DNA of 64,000 nt from Pseudoalteromonas peptidolytica (lineage in GTDB: Bacteria; Pseudomonadota; Gammaproteobacteria; Enterobacterales; Alteromonadaceae), in assembly GCF_012641745.1 (NCBI RefSeq), contig NZ_WEHZ01000019.1, positions 41,270 through 105,269 on the forward strand. The letters are read 5' to 3'. The notes under the pieces were generated by a model. The model was not told where the DNA came from and did not search any database. It saw nothing but the letters and a program-made list of their open reading frames with translations. Positions 54,280-63,843 of this stretch are shown here, piece after piece; within the stretch, counting starts at the first letter, position 1, and each line of letters opens with the position of its first letter. A program made the position numbers and the translations under genes.

Positions 54280-55289
54280 GGCTTTTCTACCTGCGCAAAT
54301 TTTTCCAGCAGGCCGCTGGAGCTTTCAGTTAACAGTGCAGAGTCATTTTCTTGAAAGGCAACGTCAAACACGACCGCTGACTTCGGACGACTTCCTTCTC
54401 GTGGCTGCACGCGCCAAGTTTGTATGCGTTCACCATCGCTTACTCGCCATAAAGCCAGCTCGCGATTGGGGGAACCAGTTGCTAATAAAGACGCGTCTTG
54501 ATTGAAGCGTACTGCACTGAAAATTTTCTGGCGAGCAATATACTGTAATTGTGCTTTAAGATCACCAGAAGTTAGTTGCCAAATACTGGCTTTTTTCATG
54601 CTGTCAGCTGTAAACGCAAAGCGCCCTTGTTCGTCTAGCGCAACTTTCGTGACTCGACTCGGATGATTAAAGCGATGAATGACTTGCCCTGTTCTGGTAT
54701 CCCAAAAATAAGCTGCATAATCATTTCCTCCAGTTAACGCAAAGTGTCCGTTTGGGGACATGGCAATAGAGTTAATATTTTCTTGATGACCAAGGAACTC
54801 TATACGCCTACCGCTTTCTAAGTCGAGGTGGACAACAACGTTATCGCTACGAGCGTAGAGCACGTATTTGCCTGCATTGCTAATTGCGATGTCTCTGATG
54901 GTGCCTGATTCAATCTCGAAATATCCTAGGTTTTGGCCGTTCTCAAGGCTCCAAACAGCAAAGGTATTATCATTGGCTGTAACGGCAGTGGAGTTATCAT
55001 TTGCCAGTGCAAGTGAGTGGATAAGGTCATCACTGGCATTAGAGTGACGCCATTGATATTTAAGGCCTTGCTCTTGATTATCCCAAAGTACGGCCCCATG
55101 CTCTATGGAGGAAACTAGGCTATAGTTGCCATCGGCAGAAAGTGCCGCTGAAAATGCGCCTCTGCTGGCGTGTTCAATGGTCAAAATAGACTTTGATATA
55201 TCGGGGCCACAGCCCACTAATGCGCTAACGCCTAGCATAATTAAGCTAGCAAGGAGACTTTTCCACTTGATGTTGACGAGTTTGACCAT
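54276..55289 (-). CDS. WD40-repeat lipoprotein
   Basis: 337 aa. Lipobox ALVGC with Cys27. The mature part is a beta-propeller with about 6-7 WD40-like blades (GAVLWDN, FAVWSLENG, YAAYFWDTRTG, SIWQLTSG, LALWRVSDG). AGGAGG lies 13 bases before the ATG, a wide spacing, but no better start is present. Probably a periplasm-facing scaffold; partner unknown. Operon with slyX. Confidence 0.88.
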   Translation of the reverse strand: MVKLVNIKWKSLLASLIMLGVSALVGCGPDISKSILTIEHASRGAFSAALSADGNYSLVSSIEHGAVLWDNQEQGLKYQWRHSNASDDLIHSLALANDNSTAVTANDNTFAVWSLENGQNLGYFEIESGTIRDIAISNAGKYVLYARSDNVVVHLDLESGRRIEFLGHQENINSIAMSPNGHFALTGGNDYAAYFWDTRTGQVIHRFNHPSRVTKVALDEQGRFAFTADSMKKASIWQLTSGDLKAQLQYIARQKIFSAVRFNQDASLLATGSPNRELALWRVSDGERIQTWRVQPREGSRPKSAVVFDVAFQENDSALLTESSSGLLEKFAQVEKP

Positions 55290-55555
55290 AAATGGGGTAA
55301 ATCCTCCTTAACTCCAAAGTCTACAACAGGTAAACTAAAGGCATCAAAAACAAGATATTATTTTGATACTAGCGTATTAAAAGCGTAATGTCGTTACGTA
55401 ATAATGGCAAGCAAATGGATATTGGCATTCTTATTATAGAATGGTAATGTGGCTAGCACCTTTTCTTATTAATATAAAATTAACAATGACACCGAATATC
55501 AAGCCCTGTTGTGTGAGCATCAGCCTTGGTAGTAGGAAATGTCGGAGAGTGTAGA

Positions 55556-56311
55556 ATGAAACAGACAATTAAACTGTCACTCGTTGCCGCTTCAGTATTA
55601 GCACTGGTAGCATGTAACAAACAAGCAGAAGAACAAAAACCAGTTGAAGTAAAGCTGGACACTGAATTACAACAGCAAGCGTACGGAATAGGTGCTTCTG
55701 TAGGTAACTTTTTACAAAAAGATCTAGCAGATAAAAAAGAGTTAGGCGTTGAGCTTGACCAAGAGTTATTAATGCGTGGTTTTAAAGACGCATTAGCTGG
55801 TGAAGCAAAGTTAGACGAAGCAAAGATCCGTGAAGTACTTACTGCACTTGATTCTTCAGTTCGTGAAAAGCAAGCTGCAAAAGCTGAAGCTGACGCTGAA
55901 AAGAATAAAGCAGAAGGTGAAAAGTACCTAGCTGAAAACGCGAAGAAAGAAGGCGTAAGCGTTACTGAGTCTGGTCTTCAGTATGAAGTGTTAAGTGAAG
56001 GTGAAGGTGCAAAGCCAGTTGCAACAGACATGGTTAAAGTACATTATAAAGGTACTTTGCTAGATGGTTCTGAATTTGATAGCTCGTATGCACGTAATGA
56101 ACCTGCAAGCTTCCGTTTAAATCAAGTTATTGCTGGTTGGACTGAAGGTCTTCAGCTAATGACTGTAGGTTCAAAGTATAAATTTACTATTCCTTCAGAG
56201 CTTGCCTATGGCACGCGTGACCTTGGTAAGATCCCTGCTAATTCAACATTGGTATTTGAAGTTGAATTGTTAGATATCGAAGGCGAAGCTGAAGAGAAAG
56301 CAGCGGAGTAA
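55556..56311 (+). CDS. fkpA: FkpA-type FKBP peptidyl-prolyl isomerase (lipoprotein)
   Basis: 251 aa from ATG 55556 (GGAGAG upstream). N-terminus has a lipobox-like LVAC (Cys20), so the protein is probably lipidated, unlike soluble periplasmic E. coli FkpA. An FKBP_N dimerisation domain lies about 30-125. A charged Ala/Glu/Lys helix links it to the FKBP_C catalytic domain (about 140-245; VHYKGTLLDGSEFDSSY, VIAGWTEGLQLM, LAYGTRDLG, LVFEVELLDI). Chaperone/isomerase in the envelope. Next to slyX as in E. coli. Confidence 0.94.
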   Translation: MKQTIKLSLVAASVLALVACNKQAEEQKPVEVKLDTELQQQAYGIGASVGNFLQKDLADKKELGVELDQELLMRGFKDALAGEAKLDEAKIREVLTALDSSVREKQAAKAEADAEKNKAEGEKYLAENAKKEGVSVTESGLQYEVLSEGEGAKPVATDMVKVHYKGTLLDGSEFDSSYARNEPASFRLNQVIAGWTEGLQLMTVGSKYKFTIPSELAYGTRDLGKIPANSTLVFEVELLDIEGEAEEKAAE

Positions 56312-56352
56312 TAGAGGTACGTATTAATCTCTAAAGATCAATACGTACAATC

Positions 56353-56386
56353 AAAAAAGGTGAGTACTCTATGGCTCACCTTTTTT
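56353..56386. terminator. Bidirectional terminator between fkpA and rsd
   Basis: AAAAAAGGTGAG / CTCACCTTTTTT with a 10-nt loop: A run on one side and T run on the other. Confidence 0.9.
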
Positions 56387-56410
56387 GTTGTTAGGATACC
56401 CGCACTTTAA

Positions 56411-56881
56411 TTATTCAGTATGATTAGAATAAAGATTATCAATTAGCTCGTCTTCCAATTGGAAGCGTAGCTCTAATGTCTCACCTAATACAGACAAGTC
56501 ATTATCAAACTCTGCAAGATCATGAGTTTCTTGATTTATCTCTGCGTATTTATCGTTGAAATCAAGCGCTGTGTCAGTTGTTTCTGTGATCCTTGGATAC
56601 AGCGACTGTGCAAGCTTGGCACTTTCAGGCCCTTTCTCCTGACAAGCTTCGACGATGTTGTCATAAATCTCAAAGTGACCAGCTGAGAGGTAATCCATTA
56701 AAATTTGGCAGAATGATTGAATATCAACCTGCTCTGGCAGTGCTTTACCATCTCGTGTTGGTGAGCATCCTGCGACTTTATAATATAAAACCAATAGTTC
56801 CTGACGCTCTGCTAACCATGCATCAATTACACTATGGCTACCTCCCCATTTTTGTTGGGCTTGTTCTAACTGCGAAAGCAT
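56411..56881 (-). CDS. rsd: Regulator of sigma D (Rsd/AlgQ family)
   Basis: 156 aa, all-helical anti-sigma-70 factor that frees core polymerase for alternative sigmas in stationary phase. Family motifs DYLSAGHFEIYDNIV and LGETLELRFQLEDELI are clear. AAAGGAGAG precedes the ATG. Adjacent to hemE, as in E. coli. A minus-strand promoter and intrinsic terminator lie 150-290 bp upstream, so its leader may be attenuated or an independent small RNA may be present. Confidence 0.94.
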   Translation of the reverse strand: MLSQLEQAQQKWGGSHSVIDAWLAERQELLVLYYKVAGCSPTRDGKALPEQVDIQSFCQILMDYLSAGHFEIYDNIVEACQEKGPESAKLAQSLYPRITETTDTALDFNDKYAEINQETHDLAEFDNDLSVLGETLELRFQLEDELIDNLYSNHTE

Positions 56882-57025
56882 AGTGACTCTCCTTTAGCGG
56901 GTTACCTACCCCTATGGAAAGGGAAAGCGCACAAAAGGTCAACCAATTTTTTCTGAAAAAGCCGAAAAAGATCAAAAGATTATTGGTGTAATAATAGGGA
57001 ATGTTAACAAATTCATGGAGATAAA

Positions 57026-57136
57026 AATAAAAAACCACCAAAGGAGTTCTTTGGTGGTTCAAAATAGCAGTTTAGCTTGTTGCGTAATATTGTTATTTTT
57101 ATAGTGAAGGTGTTTTGTTGTTATTTTTGTAACGCC
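57026..57136 (-). ncRNA. Candidate small RNA or attenuated rsd leader
   Basis: On the minus strand a near-consensus promoter (57142-57170) is followed ~110 nt later by a perfect terminator: AACCACCAAAG / CTTTGGTGGTT with a 5-nt loop, then TTTTTTATTTTTAT. No open frame larger than a 5-codon mini-ORF occurs between. The body is A/C-rich, with AAAATAACAA twice and CACCTTCACT, which could pair with ribosome sites. Either a free-standing sRNA, or a terminated leader of rsd (start codon 145 bp past the terminator). Confidence 0.55.
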
Positions 57137-57141
57137 ATATT

Positions 57142-57170
57142 TTTATACCAATCTTTTAATCGTGTTGCAA
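57142..57170 (-). promoter_or_regulatory. Sigma-70 promoter on the minus strand between rsd and hemE
   Basis: TTGCAA, exactly 17-bp spacer, TATAAA. The likely start is a G at 57135/57136. Confidence 0.62.
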
Positions 57171-57345
57171 TCAGTTTAATTGTATGTATCTAGATTAATT
57201 TGTTAAGCACATGAATTTGTTCCTAATAAAGTATGCCTTAATCTAGATCATAGACCCAGATTCTTGGGGATAGTTTAGATAGTGCCCATGTGTACTTAGT
57301 GATACAATTGGCATAATTGATTTTTAGTATTGGAACTGAGACGCT

Positions 57346-58410
57346 ATGAGCGAATTAAAAAACGATCGTTATTTACGAGCGCTATTAAAACAACCAGTTG
57401 ACGTCACACCAGTATGGATGATGCGTCAAGCTGGCCGTTATCTGCCAGAGTATCGTGCGACAAGAGCACAAGCTGGTGATTTCATGAGCCTTTGTAAGAA
57501 TGCAGAGTTAGCTTGTGAAGTAACGCTCCAGCCACTTCGTCGTTATCCACTGGATGCGGCAATTTTGTTCAGCGATATTTTGACAATTCCAGATGCAATG
57601 GGGCTAGGGCTTTATTTTGAAACTGGCGAAGGTCCTAAATTTGAGCGTCCAATCCAATCACTAGATGATGTTAAAAAGCTACCTAAATTAGACCCAACAG
57701 ACGAGCTTGGCTATGTAATGAATGCGGTGAGCACAATTCGTCGTGAGCTTAAAGGTGAAGTACCACTTATTGGTTTCTCAGGGTCTCCTTGGACGCTAGC
57801 GACGTATATGATCGAAGGTGGTAGCAGTAAAACCTTTGGTAAGATTAAGAAAATGGCCTTTGCTGAGCCACAAACATTACACTTACTACTGGATAAAGTC
57901 GCTGACTCAGTTATTGACTACCTTAATGCCCAAGTGAAAGCTGGTGCGCAATCGCTAATGATTTTCGACTCTTGGGGTGGGGTGCTAAGCCCACGTGATT
58001 ACAAAGAGTTCTCACTACAATACATGCACAAGATTGTAGACGGTCTTATTCGTGAAAATGATGGTCGGAAAGTACCTGTGACATTATTTACGAAGAACGG
58101 CGGTCAATGGATTGAAGCTATTGCAGCGACAGGCTGTGATGCGGTTGGTCTTGATTGGACAATTGATATTGCTGATGCGAAGCGTCGTGTCGGTGACAAA
58201 GTCGCGTTACAAGGCAATATGGATCCGTCAATGCTACATGGAACACACGACCGTATTCGTGAAGAGGTGCAGCATATTCTAGCGGGCTTTGGTGAAGGTA
58301 ACGGTCACGTATTTAACCTAGGCCATGGCATTACACCTGATGTTGACCCAGAAAACGCGGGCGTGTTTATTAATGCTGTACACGAGTTTAGCCGTCAATA
58401 TCACAAGTAA
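57346..58410 (+). CDS. hemE: Uroporphyrinogen decarboxylase
   Basis: 354 aa, the E. coli length. Decarboxylates uroporphyrinogen III to coproporphyrinogen III in haem synthesis. Signatures [16 protein letters not shown] (substrate arginines), [27 protein letters not shown] and [11 protein letters not shown] are intact. Monocistronic. About 180 bp of AT-rich DNA separate it from the minus-strand promoter just upstream; no clear own promoter was picked out. Confidence 0.99.
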   Translation: MSELKNDRYLRALLKQPVDVTPVWMMRQAGRYLPEYRATRAQAGDFMSLCKNAELACEVTLQPLRRYPLDAAILFSDILTIPDAMGLGLYFETGEGPKFERPIQSLDDVKKLPKLDPTDELGYVMNAVSTIRRELKGEVPLIGFSGSPWTLATYMIEGGSSKTFGKIKKMAFAEPQTLHLLLDKVADSVIDYLNAQVKAGAQSLMIFDSWGGVLSPRDYKEFSLQYMHKIVDGLIRENDGRKVPVTLFTKNGGQWIEAIAATGCDAVGLDWTIDIADAKRRVGDKVALQGNMDPSMLHGTHDRIREEVQHILAGFGEGNGHVFNLGHGITPDVDPENAGVFINAVHEFSRQYHK

Positions 58411-58467
58411 TTTAAGTTTGAACTTAAACTAAAATAGAAAAGAGCGCTTATTGAAGCGCTCTTTTTG
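58411..58467. terminator. hemE terminator (bidirectional)
   Basis: AGAGCGCTT-ATTG-AAGCGCTCT (58441-58462) with a T run on the plus side and an A-rich left flank. It is preceded by TTTAAGTT-TG-AACTTAAA (58411-58428). It can also end the convergent aminopeptidase transcript. Confidence 0.88.
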
Positions 58468-58480
58468 TTTTTGAAATGTA

Positions 58481-60328
58481 TTATTCAAATAAGGCGTCGA
58501 TAGTGCCCTGAGCAAGTGGGTGGTACCCAGGTCGTGCTTGTTGATAAACACGATAAGCCCAGTCACGTTTGCCATTGTTAATGAGTGATTTATATAAATT
58601 CACAATAAGCTTACGGCGCCCAATACTTACTAGATGCTTTTCGAGATCTGGGTAAATAGCCTGATAGCCGTTACCTACTGCTAGCATGTACCACGCAAAC
58701 GCGCGTTCTGCGTTGGTTGACTGTGTGAGCTGAAATGCTTTGTCCAATGCTTCCATGCGTTCGATGGCAAGATCTCTTGGTAAGTTATTAATAAAGTGCA
58801 GCCATTCATGTACCGTCCATGCATCGGTTGGTAGGTCTGCAAGTGTTTTTTCATCTTTTAGCCAAGCTTGAGTGAGCGCATCCACTTTTTCGAAAGCATC
58901 AGAAGTAGGATTTGGGGCGTCGCTTGGTAAACCTGGCTCATAGATCCATTCTTTGGCTTTTTCTAAGCTCACGATACCAGGATATTGCTGTAGCAAGTTT
59001 TTGTCTAAGTAAGCAACAAATTCATCGGTAGTCAGAGATTTAAAAGAGAAGGTGTTAAAGTAGGTTTTAACAAACTTGTCGAACCTGTCACGACCAAACT
59101 TTTCCTCAAGATAGATAAGGAATAGTTGCCCTTTTGTGTAAGGTACTGAGCTAAACGCATCGTCAGGATCGCGACCATTAAGCTCCAAATTCATGCGTGT
59201 ATCAGGAGCCGCGATGGTTTTTAGTTGAGCGCGTAGGCTCGCCGCATCCAGCGCCTGCTCCATCACCGCACGGTCACGACCAAACACTTCTTCCATAATG
59301 CGGTTTTCAACGTAAGAGGTGAATCCTTCGTTTAGCCATAAGTCCTCCCATGTCGCATTGGTGACTAAGTTGCCAGACCAAGAATGTGCTAACTCGTGTG
59401 CGATTAGGTTTACTAAGCTTTTGTCGCCGGCCACAACGGTTGGTGTGATAAATGATAGGCGCGGATTTTCCATACCACCAAATGGGAAGCTAGGTGGCAA
59501 CATGAGCAGGTCATATCTACCCCAAGCGTATTCACCGTACATGGCATTGGTTTTGTCGATCATCGCTTGCGTATCGTTAAATTCTGCGACCGAGGCATCA
59601 AGAATTTGTGGCTCTGCAAAAATTGCAGTTTGGTGTGACATTTCTTTATATTCAAGATTACCTGCACCAATAGCGATCAAATAGGGTGGTATTGCTTGCG
59701 GCATATCAAACCAATAATCGCCATCTTTGATAAATGCGCCAGTATTATCCGCACTCATTACCGCGCGTACATCTTTAGGTGTTTGCACTCGAGCTGAATA
59801 AGTGACGCGCATTGCTGGCGTATCTTGCACGGGGATCCAACTACGAGCATGAATAGCTTGAGACTGGCTATACATAAATGGGTGAGACTTACTTGCGGTT
59901 TGCTGCGGTGTTAACCACTGCAAGCCAGATGCAACAGGCAAACTGTTGTAGTAAATACGCGCTTTCTTAGCTTGCTCTTTAAAGTGAATAGTTAACTTTG
60001 CACCTTTCACATCATCGCGCTTGGCAAGATCAAACTTTGCGATATGCCAGTTGCCACTCTTGCCTTGATACATCACTTTGTCGATTTCGAGATCGCGTGT
60101 ATCGAGTACTAACGTTGTAGCCTGACTGTTTTGCCAGTCTAGTGTATGTTCAACAAACCCCTCTAGTTGCTTATCATCAAAATCAACATCGAGGTCTAAA
60201 TGCAGGTGAGTGGTGATGACGTCATTAAGATTGGCATAAGTGTGCTCGTCAACTGCTGCATTTACATTAGCAGTGTGGACAAGGCCAGCCATGGCAAGAC
60301 TGAGTGTCAGTGCAGAAAGTTTAGTCAT
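58481..60328 (-). CDS. Exported M1-family metallo-aminopeptidase (leukotriene A4 hydrolase-like)
   Basis: 615 aa with signal peptide 1-24 (NVNAAVD). N-terminal beta-saddle, then a thermolysin-like zinc domain: GGMEN (284-288), H311-E312-xx-H315 in HELAHSW, third ligand E334 in NEGFTSYVE. The C-terminal helical domain is of the LTA4H/cold-active aminopeptidase type known from Colwellia-like bacteria. Removes N-terminal residues from peptides in periplasm or medium. Single gene. Confidence 0.95.
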   Translation of the reverse strand: MTKLSALTLSLAMAGLVHTANVNAAVDEHTYANLNDVITTHLHLDLDVDFDDKQLEGFVEHTLDWQNSQATTLVLDTRDLEIDKVMYQGKSGNWHIAKFDLAKRDDVKGAKLTIHFKEQAKKARIYYNSLPVASGLQWLTPQQTASKSHPFMYSQSQAIHARSWIPVQDTPAMRVTYSARVQTPKDVRAVMSADNTGAFIKDGDYWFDMPQAIPPYLIAIGAGNLEYKEMSHQTAIFAEPQILDASVAEFNDTQAMIDKTNAMYGEYAWGRYDLLMLPPSFPFGGMENPRLSFITPTVVAGDKSLVNLIAHELAHSWSGNLVTNATWEDLWLNEGFTSYVENRIMEEVFGRDRAVMEQALDAASLRAQLKTIAAPDTRMNLELNGRDPDDAFSSVPYTKGQLFLIYLEEKFGRDRFDKFVKTYFNTFSFKSLTTDEFVAYLDKNLLQQYPGIVSLEKAKEWIYEPGLPSDAPNPTSDAFEKVDALTQAWLKDEKTLADLPTDAWTVHEWLHFINNLPRDLAIERMEALDKAFQLTQSTNAERAFAWYMLAVGNGYQAIYPDLEKHLVSIGRRKLIVNLYKSLINNGKRDWAYRVYQQARPGYHPLAQGTIDALFE

Positions 60329-60508
60329 AATGCTGCTCTTATAAAAATAATATTCCCAATTAGAATGGCTAACATAACTAATTTCTAACTATTTAAACAG
60401 CATAAGCCGATAGGTAACGTAAAATGCTGGGCAAGATGACATTAATGCGCAAGTCAGGGCAATGCGCTACACTAGCGCCAGTTTAGTTTATATCAACAAG
60501 GTGCTGCA

Positions 60509-61528
60509 GTGATTAGTTTGCAGTCTTATCACACATTTTCACTACCATCAGGTTGTGAGTCACTTATTGTTATTGAAGACCCAAAGGAGCTCGTTCAGCT
60601 CAACTATGACCAAGCTTTCTTTTTACTTGGAGAGGGCAGTAATACGATTTTTCTTGAAGATTATGCTGGTGTGGTGATTAAGCTTGCGACCTCAGGTGTC
60701 AATATTGAGGCTCGGGATGACCACTACTTAATTCGTGCGGCTGCTGGTGAGAATTGGCACCAATTGGTATTAACGCTACTCGAACAAGGTATTGGCGGCC
60801 TAGAAAATCTTGCTTTGATCCCCGGCACGGTTGGTGCTGCACCAGTACAAAATATCGGCGCCTATGGTGTCGAAGTATCACAATATATCACTGCGGTTAC
60901 GGGCTTTGACATCACTCAAGGACACTTTACGACACTGAGCAGTACGGAGTGTCAATTTGGCTATCGAGATTCGGTGTTTAAGCATCGTTTAAAAGACAAG
61001 TTTATTATTACCGAAGTCACGTTTGCATTGCCCATATGTTGGCAACCAAAGTTAAGTTATGGTCCTTTGCAAAACCTCAGTGGTGCTGCAACTGCAAAAG
61101 ATGTGTGTGATGCAGTAATTGCAATACGAAACAGTAAGCTTCCCGATCCTTGTAAGCTTGCTAATGCTGGGAGCTTTTTTAAAAACCCGATTGTTGATAA
61201 GGCATTTGCTGTGCAATTGCAATCTATGTTTCCAGACATGCCTGTATTTAAAGTAGATGAAAATAGTGTAAAGCTCGCAGCTGGCTGGTTGATTGACAAG
61301 GCCGGCCTCAAAGGATGCCAGCGTGGCACTATCCGTGTATACGAGCAGCAAGCGCTAGTATTGGTACATGAAGGTGGCAGTAGTGGGGCGGATCTGAAGC
61401 AGCTAGTTAGCCACATTCAAAGAACCGTTTGGCAAAAGTTTGCGGTAAAGCTGGAACATGAAGTGCGACTTATCGCAAAGCAGGGGGAGTGTCAGTTGCA
61501 AAGTGTGGAATGTCATGAAAACATCTGA
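60509..61528 (+). CDS. murB: UDP-N-acetylenolpyruvoylglucosamine reductase
   Basis: 339 aa, FAD enzyme of peptidoglycan precursor synthesis (type I MurB). LGEGSNTIF is the FAD-loop, GTVGAAPVQNIGAYGVE and the proton-donor serine in NAGSFFKNP are present, as is the type I YGPL-containing loop. GTG start behind AAGGTG. First gene of murB-birA-coaX; its last 14 bp overlap birA. Confidence 0.97.
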   Translation: MISLQSYHTFSLPSGCESLIVIEDPKELVQLNYDQAFFLLGEGSNTIFLEDYAGVVIKLATSGVNIEARDDHYLIRAAAGENWHQLVLTLLEQGIGGLENLALIPGTVGAAPVQNIGAYGVEVSQYITAVTGFDITQGHFTTLSSTECQFGYRDSVFKHRLKDKFIITEVTFALPICWQPKLSYGPLQNLSGAATAKDVCDAVIAIRNSKLPDPCKLANAGSFFKNPIVDKAFAVQLQSMFPDMPVFKVDENSVKLAAGWLIDKAGLKGCQRGTIRVYEQQALVLVHEGGSSGADLKQLVSHIQRTVWQKFAVKLEHEVRLIAKQGECQLQSVECHENI

Positions 61529-62507
61529 TCATAAAAAGCAAACAATTTTAGCGGCACTAAATCAAGGCACATTTATCTCTGGACAGGAGTTAGGTGAGCA
61601 GCTTGGGATCAGTCGTGCAGCTATCGCCAAACATATTACAGCACTGCAAGACATGGGAGTGGACATCTTTCGGGTTAATGGTCGGGGGTATAAACTCAAT
61701 TACAGTTTGCCATTGATCAATCAAAATAAGTTAAATAGCCTTTGGCAGCAACAGTTTCATACGGATTGCCCCATTGAGTATCATGCGATTGTTGATTCTA
61801 CCAATAGCGAATTAATGCGACGTCTACAAAGTGACCTTAATATGGCTTCTGGTCATGTGTTGGTAGCTGAAATGCAGCAAGCCGGAAGAGGGCGCAGAGG
61901 TCGAACATGGCAATCACCATTTGGTGCAAACCTTTATTATAGCTACTACTGGATGTTTGATGCTGGTATGCAAGCGGCAATGGGATTATCTATTGCTGTT
62001 GGCTTAGCTGTTTATGACGCATTGAAGGTATTGTATGGGATTAATGTCGAACTAAAATGGCCAAATGACATTTATCTAAACCAACAGAAACTAGCGGGTA
62101 TCTTGGTCGAGCTTGAAGGGCAGGTTGAAGGTCCTTGTCATTTGGTAATAGGAATAGGACTGAATATTTGTATGCCAGAATCAGCATCTAAGCATATTGA
62201 TCAAGCGTGGACAGATCTGCAAACACACATAGGCTCAATTGATAAAAATCAGCTTGTGGTGCAGCTAACTCATTCTTTATCTGAGCGCCTCGTGCAGTAT
62301 AAAGAGTCAGGACTTAAGGAAATGGTTTCCCAGTGGAACAGATTAAATGCTTTCAAAGGTGAGCTTGTAACACTAAGTACAGGTCAAAGGCAGTGGTGCG
62401 GTATTTGCGAAGGCATTGACGCACAGGGCGGAATACTGTTGAGGCAAGATGGTGAATTAAAAGCTTTTTATGGTGGCGAAGTTTCGCTAAGAAAGGTGAC
62501 ATCGTGA
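61515..62507 (+). CDS. birA: Biotin ligase / biotin operon repressor BirA
   Basis: 330 aa from ATG 61515 inside the end of murB; the upstream in-frame ATG at 61458 is poorly placed. N-terminal winged helix (ISGQELGEQLGISRAAIAKHI) shows the repressor form. Catalytic domain: VDSTNSELM, the biotinyl-AMP loop GRGRRGRTW, and KWPNDIYLNQQKLAGIL. A C-terminal SH3-like domain follows. Overlaps coaX by 4 bp. Confidence 0.97.
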   Translation: MKTSDHKKQTILAALNQGTFISGQELGEQLGISRAAIAKHITALQDMGVDIFRVNGRGYKLNYSLPLINQNKLNSLWQQQFHTDCPIEYHAIVDSTNSELMRRLQSDLNMASGHVLVAEMQQAGRGRRGRTWQSPFGANLYYSYYWMFDAGMQAAMGLSIAVGLAVYDALKVLYGINVELKWPNDIYLNQQKLAGILVELEGQVEGPCHLVIGIGLNICMPESASKHIDQAWTDLQTHIGSIDKNQLVVQLTHSLSERLVQYKESGLKEMVSQWNRLNAFKGELVTLSTGQRQWCGICEGIDAQGGILLRQDGELKAFYGGEVSLRKVTS

Positions 62508-63196
62508 AACTGCTAATTGATGTGGGAAACACCGCTGTAAAATATGCGGTTGCTGATGAAGACAACATTCGCGTAGTAAAAGAGAATGATATTGAATGGC
62601 ATAAAATAACATCCATTATTTGTTCACAGGTAGGTAAAGGAACAAATTTACAAGCAATTAATAGCCGAGCTGCTGAGTTTGCAATTCCGCTAGAGCAGGC
62701 TTATGTATCTTCAGCACGGGCTGGTGTTACCTGTGCATACCCTGCATTTCAGAACTTGGGAATTGATCGCTGGCTGACTGTACTTGCAGCTCATGCGCTT
62801 TATCCAACACAAGATGTAATTGTAATTGACTCAGGTACTGCGACCACTGTAGATGTCGTTACCGCACAGGGACAGCATCTAGGTGGTTGGATTGTACCTG
62901 GTCTCGATTTGATGACTACAAGTATCACCGCCCGAGCAGAACGCGTTTTTTGTGATGATAACACGCCTTTTTTAGCTGAATTTGCGAAAAATACACCAGA
63001 GGCAGTTAAAAATGGAGCATTAGCGGCAATGATTGGCTTAGTTCAGAGCGCAAAGCTGCAATTAGATAACAAGTCTGCGTTGGTTTTATGCACCGGGGGT
63101 TATGGAAAATTGATAAAGCAGCATGTGGATCTTGCTGTTTTTGATGACCTGTTAGTATTCAAAGGGCTCTTGGTTTGGTGGAAAAACCCACAATAA
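62504..63196 (+). CDS. coaX: Type III pantothenate kinase
   Basis: 230 aa (a little short for the family, usually about 240-260). ASKHA-fold kinase for the first step of CoA synthesis: DVGNTAVKYA (phosphate 1), GIDRWLTVLAAHAL, and DSGTATTVDVV (catalytic Asp). GTG start overlaps the birA stop (GTGA). Last gene before the tRNA-tuf block. Confidence 0.95.
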   Translation: MKLLIDVGNTAVKYAVADEDNIRVVKENDIEWHKITSIICSQVGKGTNLQAINSRAAEFAIPLEQAYVSSARAGVTCAYPAFQNLGIDRWLTVLAAHALYPTQDVIVIDSGTATTVDVVTAQGQHLGGWIVPGLDLMTTSITARAERVFCDDNTPFLAEFAKNTPEAVKNGALAAMIGLVQSAKLQLDNKSALVLCTGGYGKLIKQHVDLAVFDDLLVFKGLLVWWKNPQ

Positions 63197-63270
63197 TTCT
63201 AAAAATGTCATGGTTTTGGCTTAAATGTGAGCACTTGAACAATAAATTTAAACTTTTTTGCATATTCCTG

Positions 63271-63299
63271 TTGCATCAAGTCAGCGGTTGCTCTAATAT
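63271..63299 (+). promoter_or_regulatory. Promoter of the tRNA-tuf operon
   Basis: TTGCAT, exactly 17-bp spacer, TAATAT, followed by GC-rich TCGCCCC as in stringently controlled stable-RNA promoters. An AT-rich tract (63241-63259) could be an UP element. It is about 22 bp before the first tRNA. Confidence 0.8.
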
Positions 63300-63320
63300 C
63301 TCGCCCCGTACTAAAGCAGT

Positions 63321-63396
<76 letters not shown>

Positions 63397-63443
63397 TCTT
63401 TTTACCCTATTTTATAGGATGCTTTAGGAAAGAATTTTTACGT

Positions 63444-63528
63444 GGAGGGGTTCCCGAGCGGCCAAAGGGATCAGACTGTAAATCTGACGGCTCTGCCTTC
63501 GCTGGTTCGAATCCAGCTCCCTCCACCA
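63444..63528 (+). tRNA. tRNA-Tyr (GTA)
   Basis: 85 nt with CCA, long class II variable arm, anticodon loop CTGTAAA. Acceptor GGAGGG/CCCTCC. Confidence 0.98.
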
Positions 63529-63572
63529 CTTTATTCTTGACGGTTAGAGGTAGTTAAGAACAGGTTCCTAAA

Positions 63573-63647
<75 letters not shown>

Positions 63648-63660
63648 GTTCGTCTGGCGT

Positions 63661-63736
63661 GCTGATATAGCTCAGTTGGTAGAGCGCACCCTTGGTAAGG
63701 GTGAGGTCGGCAGTTCAAATCTGCCTATCAGCACCA
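63661..63736 (+). tRNA. tRNA-Thr (GGT)
   Basis: 76 nt with CCA; anticodon loop TTGGTAA. Acceptor GCTGATA/TATCAGC. Order Thr-Tyr-Gly-Thr-tuf equals thrU-tyrU-glyT-thrT-tufB of E. coli. Confidence 0.98.
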
Positions 63737-63764
63737 GTCTCCGAAGAATCTTCTCAAATACTTC

Positions 63765-63835
63765 CTTTGAATTGTCGAAAAAATATTTATAATAGACTGA
63801 ATAATTCTAGTCCACATTCGTCGTGGATTATTTTT
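63765..63835 (+). promoter_or_regulatory. tuf upstream promoter and leader hairpin
   Basis: TTTGAA, 16-bp spacer, TATAAT (63788-63793) is a candidate internal promoter. AGTCCAC / GTGGATT (about 63809-63830) followed by TTTTTAT is a short hairpin that could end tRNA transcripts or modulate tuf. Confidence 0.5.
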
Positions 63836-63843
63836 ATATGTAA

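Noticed and set aside
56838..57062. 74-codon minus-strand frame upstream of rsd
   Set aside because: Reads through the terminator hairpin and overlaps the rsd start; no ribosome site or family.
57026..57136. Spot 42, CsrB or GcvB homologue
   Set aside because: No sequence match to Spot 42, no GGA-loop array as in CsrB, and the A/C-rich body does not match GcvB seed regions; left as an unnamed candidate.
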